Positions 7,803-16,133 of a DNA stretch of 63,343 bases are shown here, piece by piece; within the stretch, counting starts at the first letter, position 1; each line of letters starts with the position of its first letter. The position numbers and the translations under genes were made by a program. The notes under the pieces were generated by a model. The model was given only the letters and a program-made list of their open reading frames with translations, made no database searches and was not told the origin of the DNA. Source of the DNA: Burkholderiales bacterium (lineage in GTDB: Bacteria > Pseudomonadota > Gammaproteobacteria > Burkholderiales > Burkholderiaceae_C); assembly GCA_017307865.1 (NCBI GenBank), contig JAFKGE010000037.1, positions 1 to 63,343 of the forward strand. Direction: 5' to 3'.

Positions 7803-8732
7803 TCACGCCACGCTTTGCATCAGCGATGCCGTCAAGCGCTCGAGCGCGCCGGTGAGCTGCTTGTGCCGATGCAGCACCAGGTAGCAGGGGCGCAGCATGC
7901 GCGGCAGCGTGGTAGCCAGGCGTGTCAGGCGGCCGGACTTGATCCCGTCGGCCACCACCCATTCGGACAGGCAGGCCAGGCCCAGGCCTTCGGCGGCCGC
8001 GTGCTTGATGGCCTCGGAGTTGCCCAGCTCGATGCTGCGGCGATAGGCGCGCAGATGCGGCAGCAGCTCATGGTCGGTGGCCACGCGCGTGCCCGAGCCC
8101 GCCTCGCGCAGCAGCCAGACCTGCTGGCGCAGCACGCCGACGGGCACCGCCGGCGCGGCGCCGCCCTGGGGCTGCAGCTGGCCCGCCAGGCGGGGTGAGG
8201 CGACCACCAGCAGCTCGTCGCGCAGCCAGGGGCGGGCCTGCAGCAGCGGATCGTGGCAGGGGCCCTCGATCAGGCCCACGTCCAGGCTGAAGTCGGCCAC
8301 CGCGCGGCAGATCTCGGCCGTGTTGCCGATCATCACCTGGGCGTGCCACTCGGGCGGCTGCGCGGCGTACCACGGCGCCCAGTGCAGGCTGAGCCAGCGC
8401 GGCAGCACGTAGTTGCCGATGGTGGTGCTGGCGCCGATGCGCAGGGCGCCCGGGCTGTCTTGGTCGCCCAGCGCCGCGCGCTGCAGGCTGGCCGCGCCGT
8501 CCAGCAGCGACAGGGCGCGCGGCAGCAGCGCGCGCCCGCTGCTGTTGAGCTGCAGGCGCTTGCCCACGCGGTCGAACAGGGGCGCGCCCAGCATGCGCTC
8601 CAGCTCCTTCAGCGCCGCGCTGGTGGCCGACTGCGACAGGCCGATGGCGGCGCCGGCCGCGGCCGTGCTGCCGCCCTGCGCCACGGCGGTGAAGACTTGC
8701 AGTTGCCGAAAGGTCAGGTGCAACGGGGTCAT
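7803..8732 (-). CDS. LysR-type transcriptional regulator, divergent from YeiH-like exporter
   Basis: A 309-residue LysR regulator. The N-terminal winged helix has the usual pattern (FRQLQVFTAVAQGGSTAAAGAAIGLSQSATSAAL), followed by the dimerisation helix and an inducer-binding domain to the end. The gene is transcribed away from the YeiH-family exporter gene; LysR/YeiH pairs are common, and the regulator usually controls the exporter. The 123-bp gap between them holds a 10-bp inverted repeat (8739-8798) that is a good candidate binding site. The effector is unknown; sulfur compounds would fit the YeiH context. Confidence 0.9.
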   Translation of the reverse strand: MTPLHLTFRQLQVFTAVAQGGSTAAAGAAIGLSQSATSAALKELERMLGAPLFDRVGKRLQLNSSGRALLPRALSLLDGAASLQRAALGDQDSPGALRIGASTTIGNYVLPRWLSLHWAPWYAAQPPEWHAQVMIGNTAEICRAVADFSLDVGLIEGPCHDPLLQARPWLRDELLVVASPRLAGQLQPQGGAAPAVPVGVLRQQVWLLREAGSGTRVATDHELLPHLRAYRRSIELGNSEAIKHAAAEGLGLACLSEWVVADGIKSGRLTRLATTLPRMLRPCYLVLHRHKQLTGALERLTASLMQSVA

Positions 8733-8738
8733 CGCGTT

Positions 8739-8798
8739 CCAATCAATCGATCAATCAGCTTGATCATACAAAAACAAGTCGTTGGACGGATTGATTGG
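8739..8798. promoter_or_regulatory. Probable LysR binding region (inverted repeat)
   Basis: CCAATCAATC (8739-8748) and GATTGATTGG (8789-8798) are exact reverse complements 40 bp apart, with further ATCAAT-type half sites between them. They lie in the divergent promoter region of the LysR and YeiH-like genes. Confidence 0.5.
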
Positions 8799-8855
8799 CG
8801 ATCCCTAGAGTCCCGTCATGCGCACATTCGGGTGCGTGACTGCAACGGGGTTTCC

Positions 8856-9947
8856 ATGTCAGCTTTGTCGTCGCGATCGGTCGGAGGGGATGCGGGGGAT
8901 GCGGCCGGTCGCCTGCTGCCGGGCCTGGTGCTCAGCGCCGGCCTGGGCTGGCTGGCAATTCGCCTGGCCGAGCACGCCTGGGTGCAGGCCGCGGGGCTGA
9001 GCGGGCTCAGCCTGGCCATCGTGCTGGGCATGCTGGTGGGCAACCTGGGCTATGCGCGCATCGCCGCGCAGGCGGGTCCGGGCGTGGTGTTTTCCAAGCA
9101 GAACCTGCTGCGCCTGGGCATCGTGCTGTACGGCCTGCGCCTGACGGTGCAGGACGTGGCCCAGGTGGGTGTGGCGGGCGTGCTGATCGACGCCGTGGTG
9201 GTGGGCGGCACCTTCACGCTGGCGGTGTGGCTGGGCACGCGCTGGCTGGGGCTGGAGCGCTCGACCGCCATGCTGATCGGCGCCGGCAGCTCGATTTGTG
9301 GCGCCGCCGCCGTGCTGGCGGCCGAGCCCGTGGTCAAGGGCCGCGCCGAGCAGGTGACGGTGGCCGTCGCCACGGTGGTGGTGTTCGGCACCCTCGCCAC
9401 CTTCCTGTATCCGGCGCTGTACGCGCTCAACCAGCACGCGGGCTGGCTGGCCGGCGGCGAGCGCGCCTTCGGCATCTACATCGGCTCCACCGTACACGAG
9501 GTGGCCCAGGTGGTGGCCGCCGGCAACGCCATCGGCGCGCAGGCGGCGGACACGGCCGTGATCGCCAAGATGGTGCGCGTGATGATGCTCGCGCCCTTCC
9601 TGCTCATGCTGTCGGCCTGGCTGGTGCGCCACCCCGACCCGGCCCGGCGGGCCAGCGGGGCGACGCAGGGCGCGCCGCGTGTCACGGTGCCCTGGTTTGC
9701 CGTCGGCTTTGTCGCAGTGGTGGCGTTCAACTCGCTGCAATGGCTGCCCCGGCCCGTGACGGCGGCGGCCACCGCGTTGGACAACCACCTGCTGGCCATG
9801 GCCATGGCGGCGCTGGGCCTCACCACCCACGTCAGCGCGATCCGCAAGGCGGGCCTGCGGCCGCTGCTGCTGGCCTTGTTGCTGTTCGGCTGGCTGGTGG
9901 TGGGTGGGGCCCTGCTCAACCAGGCCGTGCAGGGCTGGTTGGGTTGA
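8856..9947 (+). CDS. YeiH family putative sulfate/sulfonate exporter
   Basis: A 363-residue polytopic inner-membrane protein of the YeiH/UPF0324 family (about ten hydrophobic segments). Family hallmarks include KQNLLRLGIVLYGLRLTVQD, the glycine-rich GAGSSICGAAAVLA and GSTVHEVAQVVAAG. Relatives are annotated as sulfate exporters and YeiH has been linked to CysB/LysR-type control, but the substrate is not firmly established. ATG 8856 follows the divergent LysR promoter region; the open frame upstream is a shadow of the LysR gene. Confidence 0.85.
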   Translation: MSALSSRSVGGDAGDAAGRLLPGLVLSAGLGWLAIRLAEHAWVQAAGLSGLSLAIVLGMLVGNLGYARIAAQAGPGVVFSKQNLLRLGIVLYGLRLTVQDVAQVGVAGVLIDAVVVGGTFTLAVWLGTRWLGLERSTAMLIGAGSSICGAAAVLAAEPVVKGRAEQVTVAVATVVVFGTLATFLYPALYALNQHAGWLAGGERAFGIYIGSTVHEVAQVVAAGNAIGAQAADTAVIAKMVRVMMLAPFLLMLSAWLVRHPDPARRASGATQGAPRVTVPWFAVGFVAVVAFNSLQWLPRPVTAAATALDNHLLAMAMAALGLTTHVSAIRKAGLRPLLLALLLFGWLVVGGALLNQAVQGWLG

Positions 9948-11108
9948 CTACCGGCCGCGCGCGTCCAGCAGGTCACGCGCGACGATCTCCTTCATGATTT
10001 CCGACGTGCCGGCGTAGATGCGCTCGATGCGGGCGTCGGCGTAGGCGCGGGCGATCGGGTATTCGGCCATGTAGCCGTAGCCGCCGAACAGTTGCAGGCA
10101 TTCGTCGGTCACGCGACCCAGCAGCTCGCTGTGCCACAGCTTGCCGGCGGCGGCGCCGACGGCGTCCAGTGCACCGGCCAGATGCTGCGCGATCAGCGCG
10201 TCGCAGTAGGCGCGGCCGGCCTGCAGGTCGGTGGCCAGCGCGGCCAGCTTGAAGCGCGTGTTCTGGAAATCGGCCAGGCGCTGGCGGAAGGCCTTGCGCT
10301 CCTGCACGTAGTCGATGGTCCATTGCAGGGCCGCCTCGGCGCGCGCCTGGCACTGCACGCTGACCAGCAGGCGCTCCTGCGCCAGCTTCTGCATCAGGTA
10401 CTTGAAGCCCTGGCCTTCGGCGCCCAGCAGGTGGCTGGCGGGCACGCGCACGTGGTCGAAGAAGAGCTCGGCCGTGTCCTGCGCGTGCTGGCCGATCTTG
10501 CGCAGGTTGCGTCCGCGCGTGAAGCCGGGCATGTCGCCTTCGACCACCAGCAGGGACACGCCGCGCGCACCTTGCTCGGGGTCGGTCTTGCAGGCGACCA
10601 CGATGACGTCGGCGTTGTGGCCGTTGGTGATGAAGGTCTTCTGCCCGCTCAGCACGTAGTGATCGCCGTCGCGCCGCGCGTGCGTGCGGATGGCCGCGAC
10701 GTCGCTGCCCGTGCCGGGCTCGGTCATGGCGATGGCACTGATTTTTTCGCCGCGCACCATGGCCGGCAGCAAGGCCTGCTGCAGCGCGGGCGTGCCGTGC
10801 GCGGCGAGATACGGCGCGACGATCACCGAATGCAGCGGAAAGCCCGGCCCGGTGGCGCCGGCGCGGCCCAGCTCTTCGCTGACGATGAAGTCGAACAGCA
10901 GGTCGCCGCCGGGGCCACCCAGGCTTTCAGGTAACCAGCAGCACAGCAGGCCGTTGGCGCCGGCCTGCTGCCACACGGCGCGCGGCACGCCGTGCGCGTC
11001 TTCCCATTCGGCGTGGTGCGGCGCGATCTCGCGCTCGCAGAAGCGGCGCACCTGCGCGCGAAAGGCCTCGTGCTCGGGGTCGAAGAGGGGGCGGGGGGTG
11101 GGTTTCAT
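9948..11108 (-). CDS. Acyl-CoA dehydrogenase
   Basis: A 386-residue flavoprotein of the acyl-CoA dehydrogenase family, which oxidises acyl-CoA to the trans-2-enoyl-CoA and passes electrons to ETF. Domains are N-terminal helical (from FDPEHEAFRAQVRRFCEREIAP), middle beta barrel (AMTEPGTGSDVAAI, KTFITNGHNADVIVV) and C-terminal helical with the FAD/active-site region QLFGGYGYMAEYPIARAYAD, followed by RIYAGTSEIMKEIVARDLL. I set the start at 11108 (MKPTPRPLFDPEHEAF), the typical family N-terminus. Chain-length specificity is not readable. It stands alone, so the pathway (fatty acid or branched-chain degradation) is open. Confidence 0.92.
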   Translation of the reverse strand: MKPTPRPLFDPEHEAFRAQVRRFCEREIAPHHAEWEDAHGVPRAVWQQAGANGLLCCWLPESLGGPGGDLLFDFIVSEELGRAGATGPGFPLHSVIVAPYLAAHGTPALQQALLPAMVRGEKISAIAMTEPGTGSDVAAIRTHARRDGDHYVLSGQKTFITNGHNADVIVVACKTDPEQGARGVSLLVVEGDMPGFTRGRNLRKIGQHAQDTAELFFDHVRVPASHLLGAEGQGFKYLMQKLAQERLLVSVQCQARAEAALQWTIDYVQERKAFRQRLADFQNTRFKLAALATDLQAGRAYCDALIAQHLAGALDAVGAAAGKLWHSELLGRVTDECLQLFGGYGYMAEYPIARAYADARIERIYAGTSEIMKEIVARDLLDARGR

Positions 11109-11139
11109 GCGCCCCACTGTAGCAACGCCCAGGCCTGCG

Positions 11140-11679
11140 TTAGCGGCTGGTGCGGAACATGCTGCTGGTGGTGCGCGCCAGGCCCACTCCGTGCAGGCGG
11201 GCCAGGGTGCCGCCCGCATGCGCGTGCGTGATGGCCAGGCCCAGCGCGTCGGCGGCGTCGGGGCCGGGCGCCTGCGGCAGGTTCAGCAGGCGCTGCACCA
11301 TGGCCTGCACCTGCGCCTTGGCGGCCTTGCCGTGGCCGGCGACGGCCTTTTTCATTTGCAGCGCGGTGTATTCGGCCACCGGCAGGCCGCAGTGCACCAG
11401 CGCCGTCACGCAGGCGCCGCGCGCCTGGCCCAGCAGCAGGGTGGCCTGGGGGTTGACGTTGACGAACACGATCTCCACCGCCGCGGCCTGCGGCTGATAG
11501 CGCGCGTGCACCTCGCGGATGCCGTCGAACAGCAGCTTCAGGCGCGCTGGCAGATCGCCCTGGGCCGCGTCGTGCGTGCGGATCACGCCGCTGGCGACGT
11601 AGGCCAGGCGCGGGCCGTCCACGTCCAGCACGCCGAAGCCGGTGCTTCGCAGGCCGGGGTCGATGCCCAGCACTCTCAT
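11140..11679 (-). CDS. ruvC: Crossover junction endodeoxyribonuclease RuvC
   Basis: RuvC resolves Holliday junctions with RuvAB. The 179-residue protein has the RNase H-like fold with the acidic active site: Asp7 in [15 protein letters not shown], Glu in [12 protein letters not shown], and the Asp pair in [14 protein letters not shown]. The start overlaps the mtgA stop by four bases, so it is the last gene of a minus-strand run (RNase II-type, tonB-like, mtgA, ruvC). ruvA and ruvB are not adjacent. Confidence 0.96.
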   Translation of the reverse strand: MRVLGIDPGLRSTGFGVLDVDGPRLAYVASGVIRTHDAAQGDLPARLKLLFDGIREVHARYQPQAAAVEIVFVNVNPQATLLLGQARGACVTALVHCGLPVAEYTALQMKKAVAGHGKAAKAQVQAMVQRLLNLPQAPGPDAADALGLAITHAHAGGTLARLHGVGLARTTSSMFRTSR

Positions 11680-12401
11680 GGCAACTCCGCCGCCCGCATG
11701 CGCCCCACGATGACGCGCGCACGCTGGCTGAGGTAGCCCGAGCGCGGGCGCTGCTCGAAGTAGCGCGGGCGCGGCAGCATCACGGCCAGGCGCGCCGCTT
11801 CCCAGGCCGTCAGCTGCGCGGCGCTCTTGTTGAAATAGTGCCGCGCGGCGGCCTCGGCGCCGAACACGCCAGTGCCCCATTCGACGTGGTTCAGGTACAG
11901 CTCCAGGATGCGGCGCTTGGACAGCAGGCGCTCCAGCGCGACGGTCAGCACCAGCTCCTGCCCCTTGCGCAGCAGGGTGCGCTCGCCCGACAGCAGCAGG
12001 TTCTTGGCCAGCTGCTGGGTGATGGTGGAGCCACCGCGAATCTTGATCGGGCGCGCCGGCAGCTCCTTCGCGGCGCGCTCGGCCGCGGCCTGCTCGGCCT
12101 TGGCGTTGCGCTCCCAGGCGCGCTCCATGGCCTCCCAATCCACGCCCTCGTGGTTGGTGAAGCTGTCGTCCTCGGACGCGATGACGGCGCGCTTGAGCTG
12201 GTCCGAGATCTGGCCGTAGTCGCGCCAGTGCTGGCTCCAGCGCAGCTCGCCGGCGCGCGCCAGGCGCCAGGCCTCGGAGCGCTCGAAGGTGGTGGACTGC
12301 GGATCGAGCACGGCCATCAGCGCGATGCGGCCGATGAAGAACAGCTGCAGCAGCACGGCGCCGACCACGGTCAGCAGCAGCCAGCGCCCCAGCAGGCGCA
12401 T
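11676..12401 (-). CDS. mtgA: Monofunctional biosynthetic peptidoglycan transglycosylase
   Basis: A 241-residue inner-membrane glycosyltransferase (GT51) that polymerises lipid II into glycan strands. One membrane anchor (about residues 8-28) precedes the GT51 domain, with the catalytic Glu in [15 protein letters not shown], then [15 protein letters not shown] and [20 protein letters not shown]. No transpeptidase domain follows, as expected for MtgA. Start and stop overlap its neighbours, indicating translational coupling within the operon. Confidence 0.95.
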   Translation of the reverse strand: MRLLGRWLLLTVVGAVLLQLFFIGRIALMAVLDPQSTTFERSEAWRLARAGELRWSQHWRDYGQISDQLKRAVIASEDDSFTNHEGVDWEAMERAWERNAKAEQAAAERAAKELPARPIKIRGGSTITQQLAKNLLLSGERTLLRKGQELVLTVALERLLSKRRILELYLNHVEWGTGVFGAEAAARHYFNKSAAQLTAWEAARLAVMLPRPRYFEQRPRSGYLSQRARVIVGRMRAAELP

Positions 12402-13318
12402 CAGTGCTTGCTCCGCACGGTGGCGCTCAGCTCGTCGGCCTGCAGCGTGGTCTCCAGCGTCTGCTCGTGCGTGAAGCGAAAGCGCGCCGTGACATCGAAC
12501 TGGTCGGTGTCCTTGCGCATGGCGGGCGTGAAGGGGCCGAAGGGCGCGGCCTTTTGCGCGATCGCCTCGGCCAGGCGGTCGAGCACGCGGTTGCCCGAGC
12601 CGCGCACCACGCGTGCGTCCAGGATGCGGCCGTCGTGGTTGATGAGCAGCGCCATCAGCAGCTCACCGTACAGCTTGCGCCCGGCGATCTGCGGGAAGTT
12701 GGCCGTGCCCTCGACCTCGATCTTGCGGCGCATGTCGTCGTAGTACGCGGCGTAGGTGGCGCCCAGCGTGGCGGGGCTGAGGTAGCGCTTGCGCGGGCGC
12801 GAGTTTTCTTCCTCGACGCGTTTTTCGATCACGGCCAGCAGCTTCTGCAACTGCTCGCGGCGCTCCTGCTCGGCGCGTGCCTGCGGGTCGTCGCGCGCGG
12901 CCTCGGGCGCCGGCCGGGGCATGGCGGCCAGCTGCTCGCGCACCTGGGCCAGCAGCAGCTCCTGCTGGTGCAGCATGCTGTCGATCTGGCGGCGGTTCTC
13001 GTCGATGGCGTCGGTGCCCTCGGCCTCGCGCGGGCTGGGCGGCAGCGGCGTGCTGACGATGCGCGCGTCCTTGGCCTCGCCGCCGCCGGCCAGGCTGTGC
13101 TGGGCGATGGCCTGCGCCTTGACCGGCTTCTCGTCCGACTTGGCGTTGACCAGCACGACGTCCAGCGTGTTGTCCTGGAACACGCGCGCAAAGCCCTCGG
13201 GGTTGACGAAGCGCACCGTCAGCAGCGCCGCGTGCACCAGCACCGACACCGCCAGCGCCCACTGCAGGGTGCTGAGCGAACGCCACGCGGGCACGCCCGG
13301 CAGGCGCGCGGCCATCAT
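12401..13318 (-). CDS. TonB-like energy transducer protein
   Basis: A 305-residue protein with a cytoplasmic start, one membrane helix (about residues 17-36), a long charged Gln/Glu/Arg-rich periplasmic linker with coiled-coil character, and a C-terminal TonB_C-like domain (about residues 200-295; [36 protein letters not shown]). No exbB/exbD is in the window, so its partners must be elsewhere, or it may be a TonB-domain envelope protein not used for transport. Its stop overlaps the mtgA start by one base, and its ATG overlaps the upstream nuclease stop. Confidence 0.75.
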   Translation of the reverse strand: MMAARLPGVPAWRSLSTLQWALAVSVLVHAALLTVRFVNPEGFARVFQDNTLDVVLVNAKSDEKPVKAQAIAQHSLAGGGEAKDARIVSTPLPPSPREAEGTDAIDENRRQIDSMLHQQELLLAQVREQLAAMPRPAPEAARDDPQARAEQERREQLQKLLAVIEKRVEEENSRPRKRYLSPATLGATYAAYYDDMRRKIEVEGTANFPQIAGRKLYGELLMALLINHDGRILDARVVRGSGNRVLDRLAEAIAQKAAPFGPFTPAMRKDTDQFDVTARFRFTHEQTLETTLQADELSATVRSKH

Positions 13319-15378
13319 GCGGCCGGGCCCTCGCTGCCGGGCTCGGGTTCGCTCACGTCGACCGCGATGGCGAGCGGACCGGCGGTGTCTTCCTCGTCCT
13401 CGGCGCCGTCGCTGCTGGCGAGCGTGATCTGCTCGCCCAGCACCTCGCTCACGCTGCCGTGCACGTCCAGCGCGATGGGGTCGACCGCGCCCAGCCTGAC
13501 GCGCACGCGCGCGCCGCGCACCAGCGTCTGCGAGCCCATGACGCTGAACACCAGCGGCAGGGTGTCGGCGCGCGCCAGCCAGGCGCCGCCCGGCTGTTCG
13601 CGCAGCAGGCTGGCGTCCAGCTCGCTCAGGCCGTGCTGCTGCAGGTATTGCAGCGTCCAGAAGCGCTCCATGCTGGCCTGGTGGCCGTTGTAGGCGCTGT
13701 AGGCGGCGTCGAACGCGCTGATGATGGCGAACAGCTGCGCGTCCTTGGGCTTGAAGGGCGCGGCCAGCGCGGCGGCCGTGCCGTGGCGCGCGGCGGCGAT
13801 GATCTGCCACTGGTTGACCAGGTCGACATAGCGGCGCAGCGGCGAGGTACTCCAGGCATAGCTGGGCACGCCGATGCCCGCGTGCGGCAGCGCCTTGGCG
13901 CCCATGCGCACCTTGATGCCCGGCAGCAGGCTGGCCTGGCTGCGGTAGATGGCGGGCACGTTCAAGGACTTGAGCCATTCGCCCCAGGTGCTGTTGGCCA
14001 GGATCATCAGCTCGGCCACCATCAAATCCAGCGGCGCGCCGCGCTGGCGGGCGGTGATAAGTACCTGCTCGTCGCCGCTGGGCGCCTGGCCGTCGGGCAC
14101 GCCGACCAGCTTGAAGCTGTAGTCCGGCCGGCTGAAGGTCTCGGGCTTGCCGCGCACCTGCTCGCGCCGGGCCTTCAGGTGCTGCGCCAGTCGGTATAAA
14201 AACGATAGCTGCTCGCGCTGGATGGGAGCCGACTGCGGGCCGATTTGGCTTGAATCGCCGGCGCCCGCCAGCCATTCGGGCGTGATCAGCTGGTCGAGCT
14301 GGTCGTGGCGCAGGTTGGCGGCGATGGGCACGCGCTCGATGCGCGTTTCGCTGCCCTGGATGGCCAGCGTGGCCTCATGCAGCGTGACGTACAGCGACAC
14401 CGCGGGCACCGCCTGCCCGGCGGCCAGGGTGCAGGCCTGCACCACCGCGTCGGGCAGCATGGTGATCTTGTAGCCCGGCATGTAGACGGTGGACAGGCGA
14501 TCGCGCGCCACGTCGTCCAGCGCGTCGCCCGGCTGCATGGCCAGCGCCGGCGCGGCGATGTGGATGCCCAGCACCACGGTGCCGCTGCCCAGCCCCTGCA
14601 CCGACAGCGCGTCGTCGATCTCGGTGGTTTGCGAGTCGTCGATGGAATAGGCCTGCACCGCGGCCAGCGGCAAGTCCTGCGGCAGCACGGGCGCGGCCAG
14701 GGGTGGAAAGCCGGTGCCCTTGGGAAAGTTCTCGAACAGAAAGCGCTGCCAGTGAAACTGGTAGGCCGAGGTGATGGCGCCGGCGCGCTGCAGCAGCGTG
14801 AGCGGCGCCAGCTGCGTGGCGCGCGCGGCCTCGACCACCGCCTTGTACTCGGGCGCGTTCTTGTCGGGCCGAAACAGGATCTTGTAGAGCTGCTCGCCGA
14901 TGGGCGCCGGGCAGCGGCCGGCGGCCAGCTCCTGCGCCCAGCCGGCGATCTGCGCGGCCAGCTGCTTCTTCTTCTCGATGGCGGCCAGCGCCTGCGCCAC
15001 GATGTCGGCCGGCGCCTTCTTGAAGCGGCCCTTGCCGGCGCGGCGAAAGTAGTGCGGCGCCTGCTGCAGCGCCCACAGCGCGCCGGCCTGCTGGGCGATG
15101 CCGGGCGCGGCGCCGAAGTAGTCGGCCGCCAGCTCGGCAAAGCCGAACTCGCCCTCGGGGGCGAATTCCCAGGCCAGCGCCGGGTCGATGTCGGCGGCCA
15201 GGGTTTCGGCCTGGGCCAGCAGCTCGCCGGGGGCCGGTTGCTCGAAGCGCAGCAGCTGGTTGGCGGCCTTGACCTTGACGCGTTTGCCCGAGTCGAGCTC
15301 GACCTGGGCGGAGGCTTCGGCCTCGGAAAGGATGCGGCCGGCCAGGAACTTGCCGGCGTCGTCGAAAAGCATGTGCAT
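13315..15378 (-). CDS. RNase II family exoribonuclease (RNB domain)
   Basis: A 687-residue RNB-domain 3'-5' exoribonuclease. The catalytic region has the acidic cluster AYSIDDSQTTEIDDALSV, which binds Mg2+, followed by the RNB core and the SYAWSTSPLRRYVDLVNQWQ motif. I chose the start giving MHMLFDDAGKF, the family N-terminus; ATG 15402 would add eight residues. Residues about 374-395 (DSSQIGPQSAPIQREQLSFL) are encoded by a copy of the family 2 interspersed repeat read in frame, between conserved blocks. This is the first gene of the run ending in ruvC. Confidence 0.88.
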   Translation of the reverse strand: MHMLFDDAGKFLAGRILSEAEASAQVELDSGKRVKVKAANQLLRFEQPAPGELLAQAETLAADIDPALAWEFAPEGEFGFAELAADYFGAAPGIAQQAGALWALQQAPHYFRRAGKGRFKKAPADIVAQALAAIEKKKQLAAQIAGWAQELAAGRCPAPIGEQLYKILFRPDKNAPEYKAVVEAARATQLAPLTLLQRAGAITSAYQFHWQRFLFENFPKGTGFPPLAAPVLPQDLPLAAVQAYSIDDSQTTEIDDALSVQGLGSGTVVLGIHIAAPALAMQPGDALDDVARDRLSTVYMPGYKITMLPDAVVQACTLAAGQAVPAVSLYVTLHEATLAIQGSETRIERVPIAANLRHDQLDQLITPEWLAGAGDSSQIGPQSAPIQREQLSFLYRLAQHLKARREQVRGKPETFSRPDYSFKLVGVPDGQAPSGDEQVLITARQRGAPLDLMVAELMILANSTWGEWLKSLNVPAIYRSQASLLPGIKVRMGAKALPHAGIGVPSYAWSTSPLRRYVDLVNQWQIIAAARHGTAAALAAPFKPKDAQLFAIISAFDAAYSAYNGHQASMERFWTLQYLQQHGLSELDASLLREQPGGAWLARADTLPLVFSVMGSQTLVRGARVRVRLGAVDPIALDVHGSVSEVLGEQITLASSDGAEDEEDTAGPLAIAVDVSEPEPGSEGPAA
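14194..14257 (+). repeat. Family 2 interspersed repeat inside the RNase II-type gene
   Basis: Contains the head AACGATAGCTGCTCGCGCT and the tail GCGGGCCGATTTGGCTTGAA, matching the other family 2 copies (for example 52055-52116). It is translated in the antisense direction as part of the nuclease. Confidence 0.65.
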
Positions 15379-15441
15379 GGAGGGGATGGATTGTCCCATC
15401 AACCGCGGCGCCCCGGGACGGGCGCTGGAGCACGTTTTATG

Positions 15442-15503
15442 GATGAAATCGGGTGTTTGCGCTGATGCAGCAAGCGCGGACAGCTATCAAATCAGGATTA
15501 TTG
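15442..15503 (-). repeat. Family 2 interspersed repeat between yqiA-like and RNase II-type genes
   Basis: Tail ATGAAATCGG, centre CAGCAAGCGCGGACAGCTATC and flanking AATCAGGATTATTG. The end overlaps the stop codon of the yqiA-like gene (15498-15500). Confidence 0.6.
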
Positions 15504-16091
15504 ATCGACGGCAAGTTGCAGAAATGAAAGCACCTCGTCGATCAGAAGGGGAAAGTCCGACAGCGCGTGGTCGCCGCCGTCCAGCAGGTGCAGCCGCGCG
15601 CCGGCGTAGCGCGCGCTCATCTCGCGCCAGTCCAGCAGCTCGTCGCCCTTGGCGATGATGGCCAGGGTGCGGGTCGGGTCGGCCGACGCGTCGGGCTGCA
15701 GCGCGCGCAGCTCGTCCAGGTAGTCGGCGCGAAAGAAGAAGTGCTCGGCCGGGTCGTGCCAGGCGCTCTGCTCGCCGATGTGGGCGGCCAGGTCGCGCAC
15801 GGGATCGACGGCGGGGTTTAGCACCACCGCGCGGCAGCCGCGCCGCCCGGCCAGCCAGCTGGCGTAGTAGCCGCCCAGCGAGGAGCCGACGACGGCCATG
15901 CGCGCGGCGGGCCAGTCGGCGGTGCCGGCGTCGATCAGCGCCGCCGCCGCGGCGGGCGAGGGCGGCAGCTGCGGGCACCACCAGTGCACGGCGGGGTGCT
16001 CGGCGCGCACGCGCGCGGCCATCAGCTGCGCCTTGGTGGACTGGGGCGAGGAGCGAAAGCCGTGCAGGTAGAGCAGGTGGGTGGTGGTCAT
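15498..16091 (-). CDS. YqiA/YcfP family alpha/beta hydrolase (esterase)
   Basis: A 197-residue alpha/beta hydrolase of the YqiA-like esterase family. The N-terminus TTHLLYLHGFRSSPQSTKA is characteristic. The nucleophile serine is in MAVVGSSLGGYYASWLAG, the acid is probably Asp in AIIAKGDELLDW, and the histidine is in LLDGGDHALSDF. The physiological substrate is unknown. It is divergent from rodA with a 42-bp gap. The last codons lie in a family 2 repeat. Confidence 0.85.
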   Translation of the reverse strand: MTTTHLLYLHGFRSSPQSTKAQLMAARVRAEHPAVHWWCPQLPPSPAAAAALIDAGTADWPAARMAVVGSSLGGYYASWLAGRRGCRAVVLNPAVDPVRDLAAHIGEQSAWHDPAEHFFFRADYLDELRALQPDASADPTRTLAIIAKGDELLDWREMSARYAGARLHLLDGGDHALSDFPLLIDEVLSFLQLAVDQ

Positions 16092-16119
16092 CGCCCCATG
16101 GTAGGGGATGGACGCGCGG

Positions 16120-16125
16120 GATAAT
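16120..16125 (+). promoter_or_regulatory. Possible -10 element of the rodA promoter
   Basis: GATAAT lies only eight bases before the rodA ATG, so a transcript from it would be nearly leaderless. No convincing -35 is visible. Confidence 0.3.
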
Positions 16126-16133
16126 TCGCCCCC

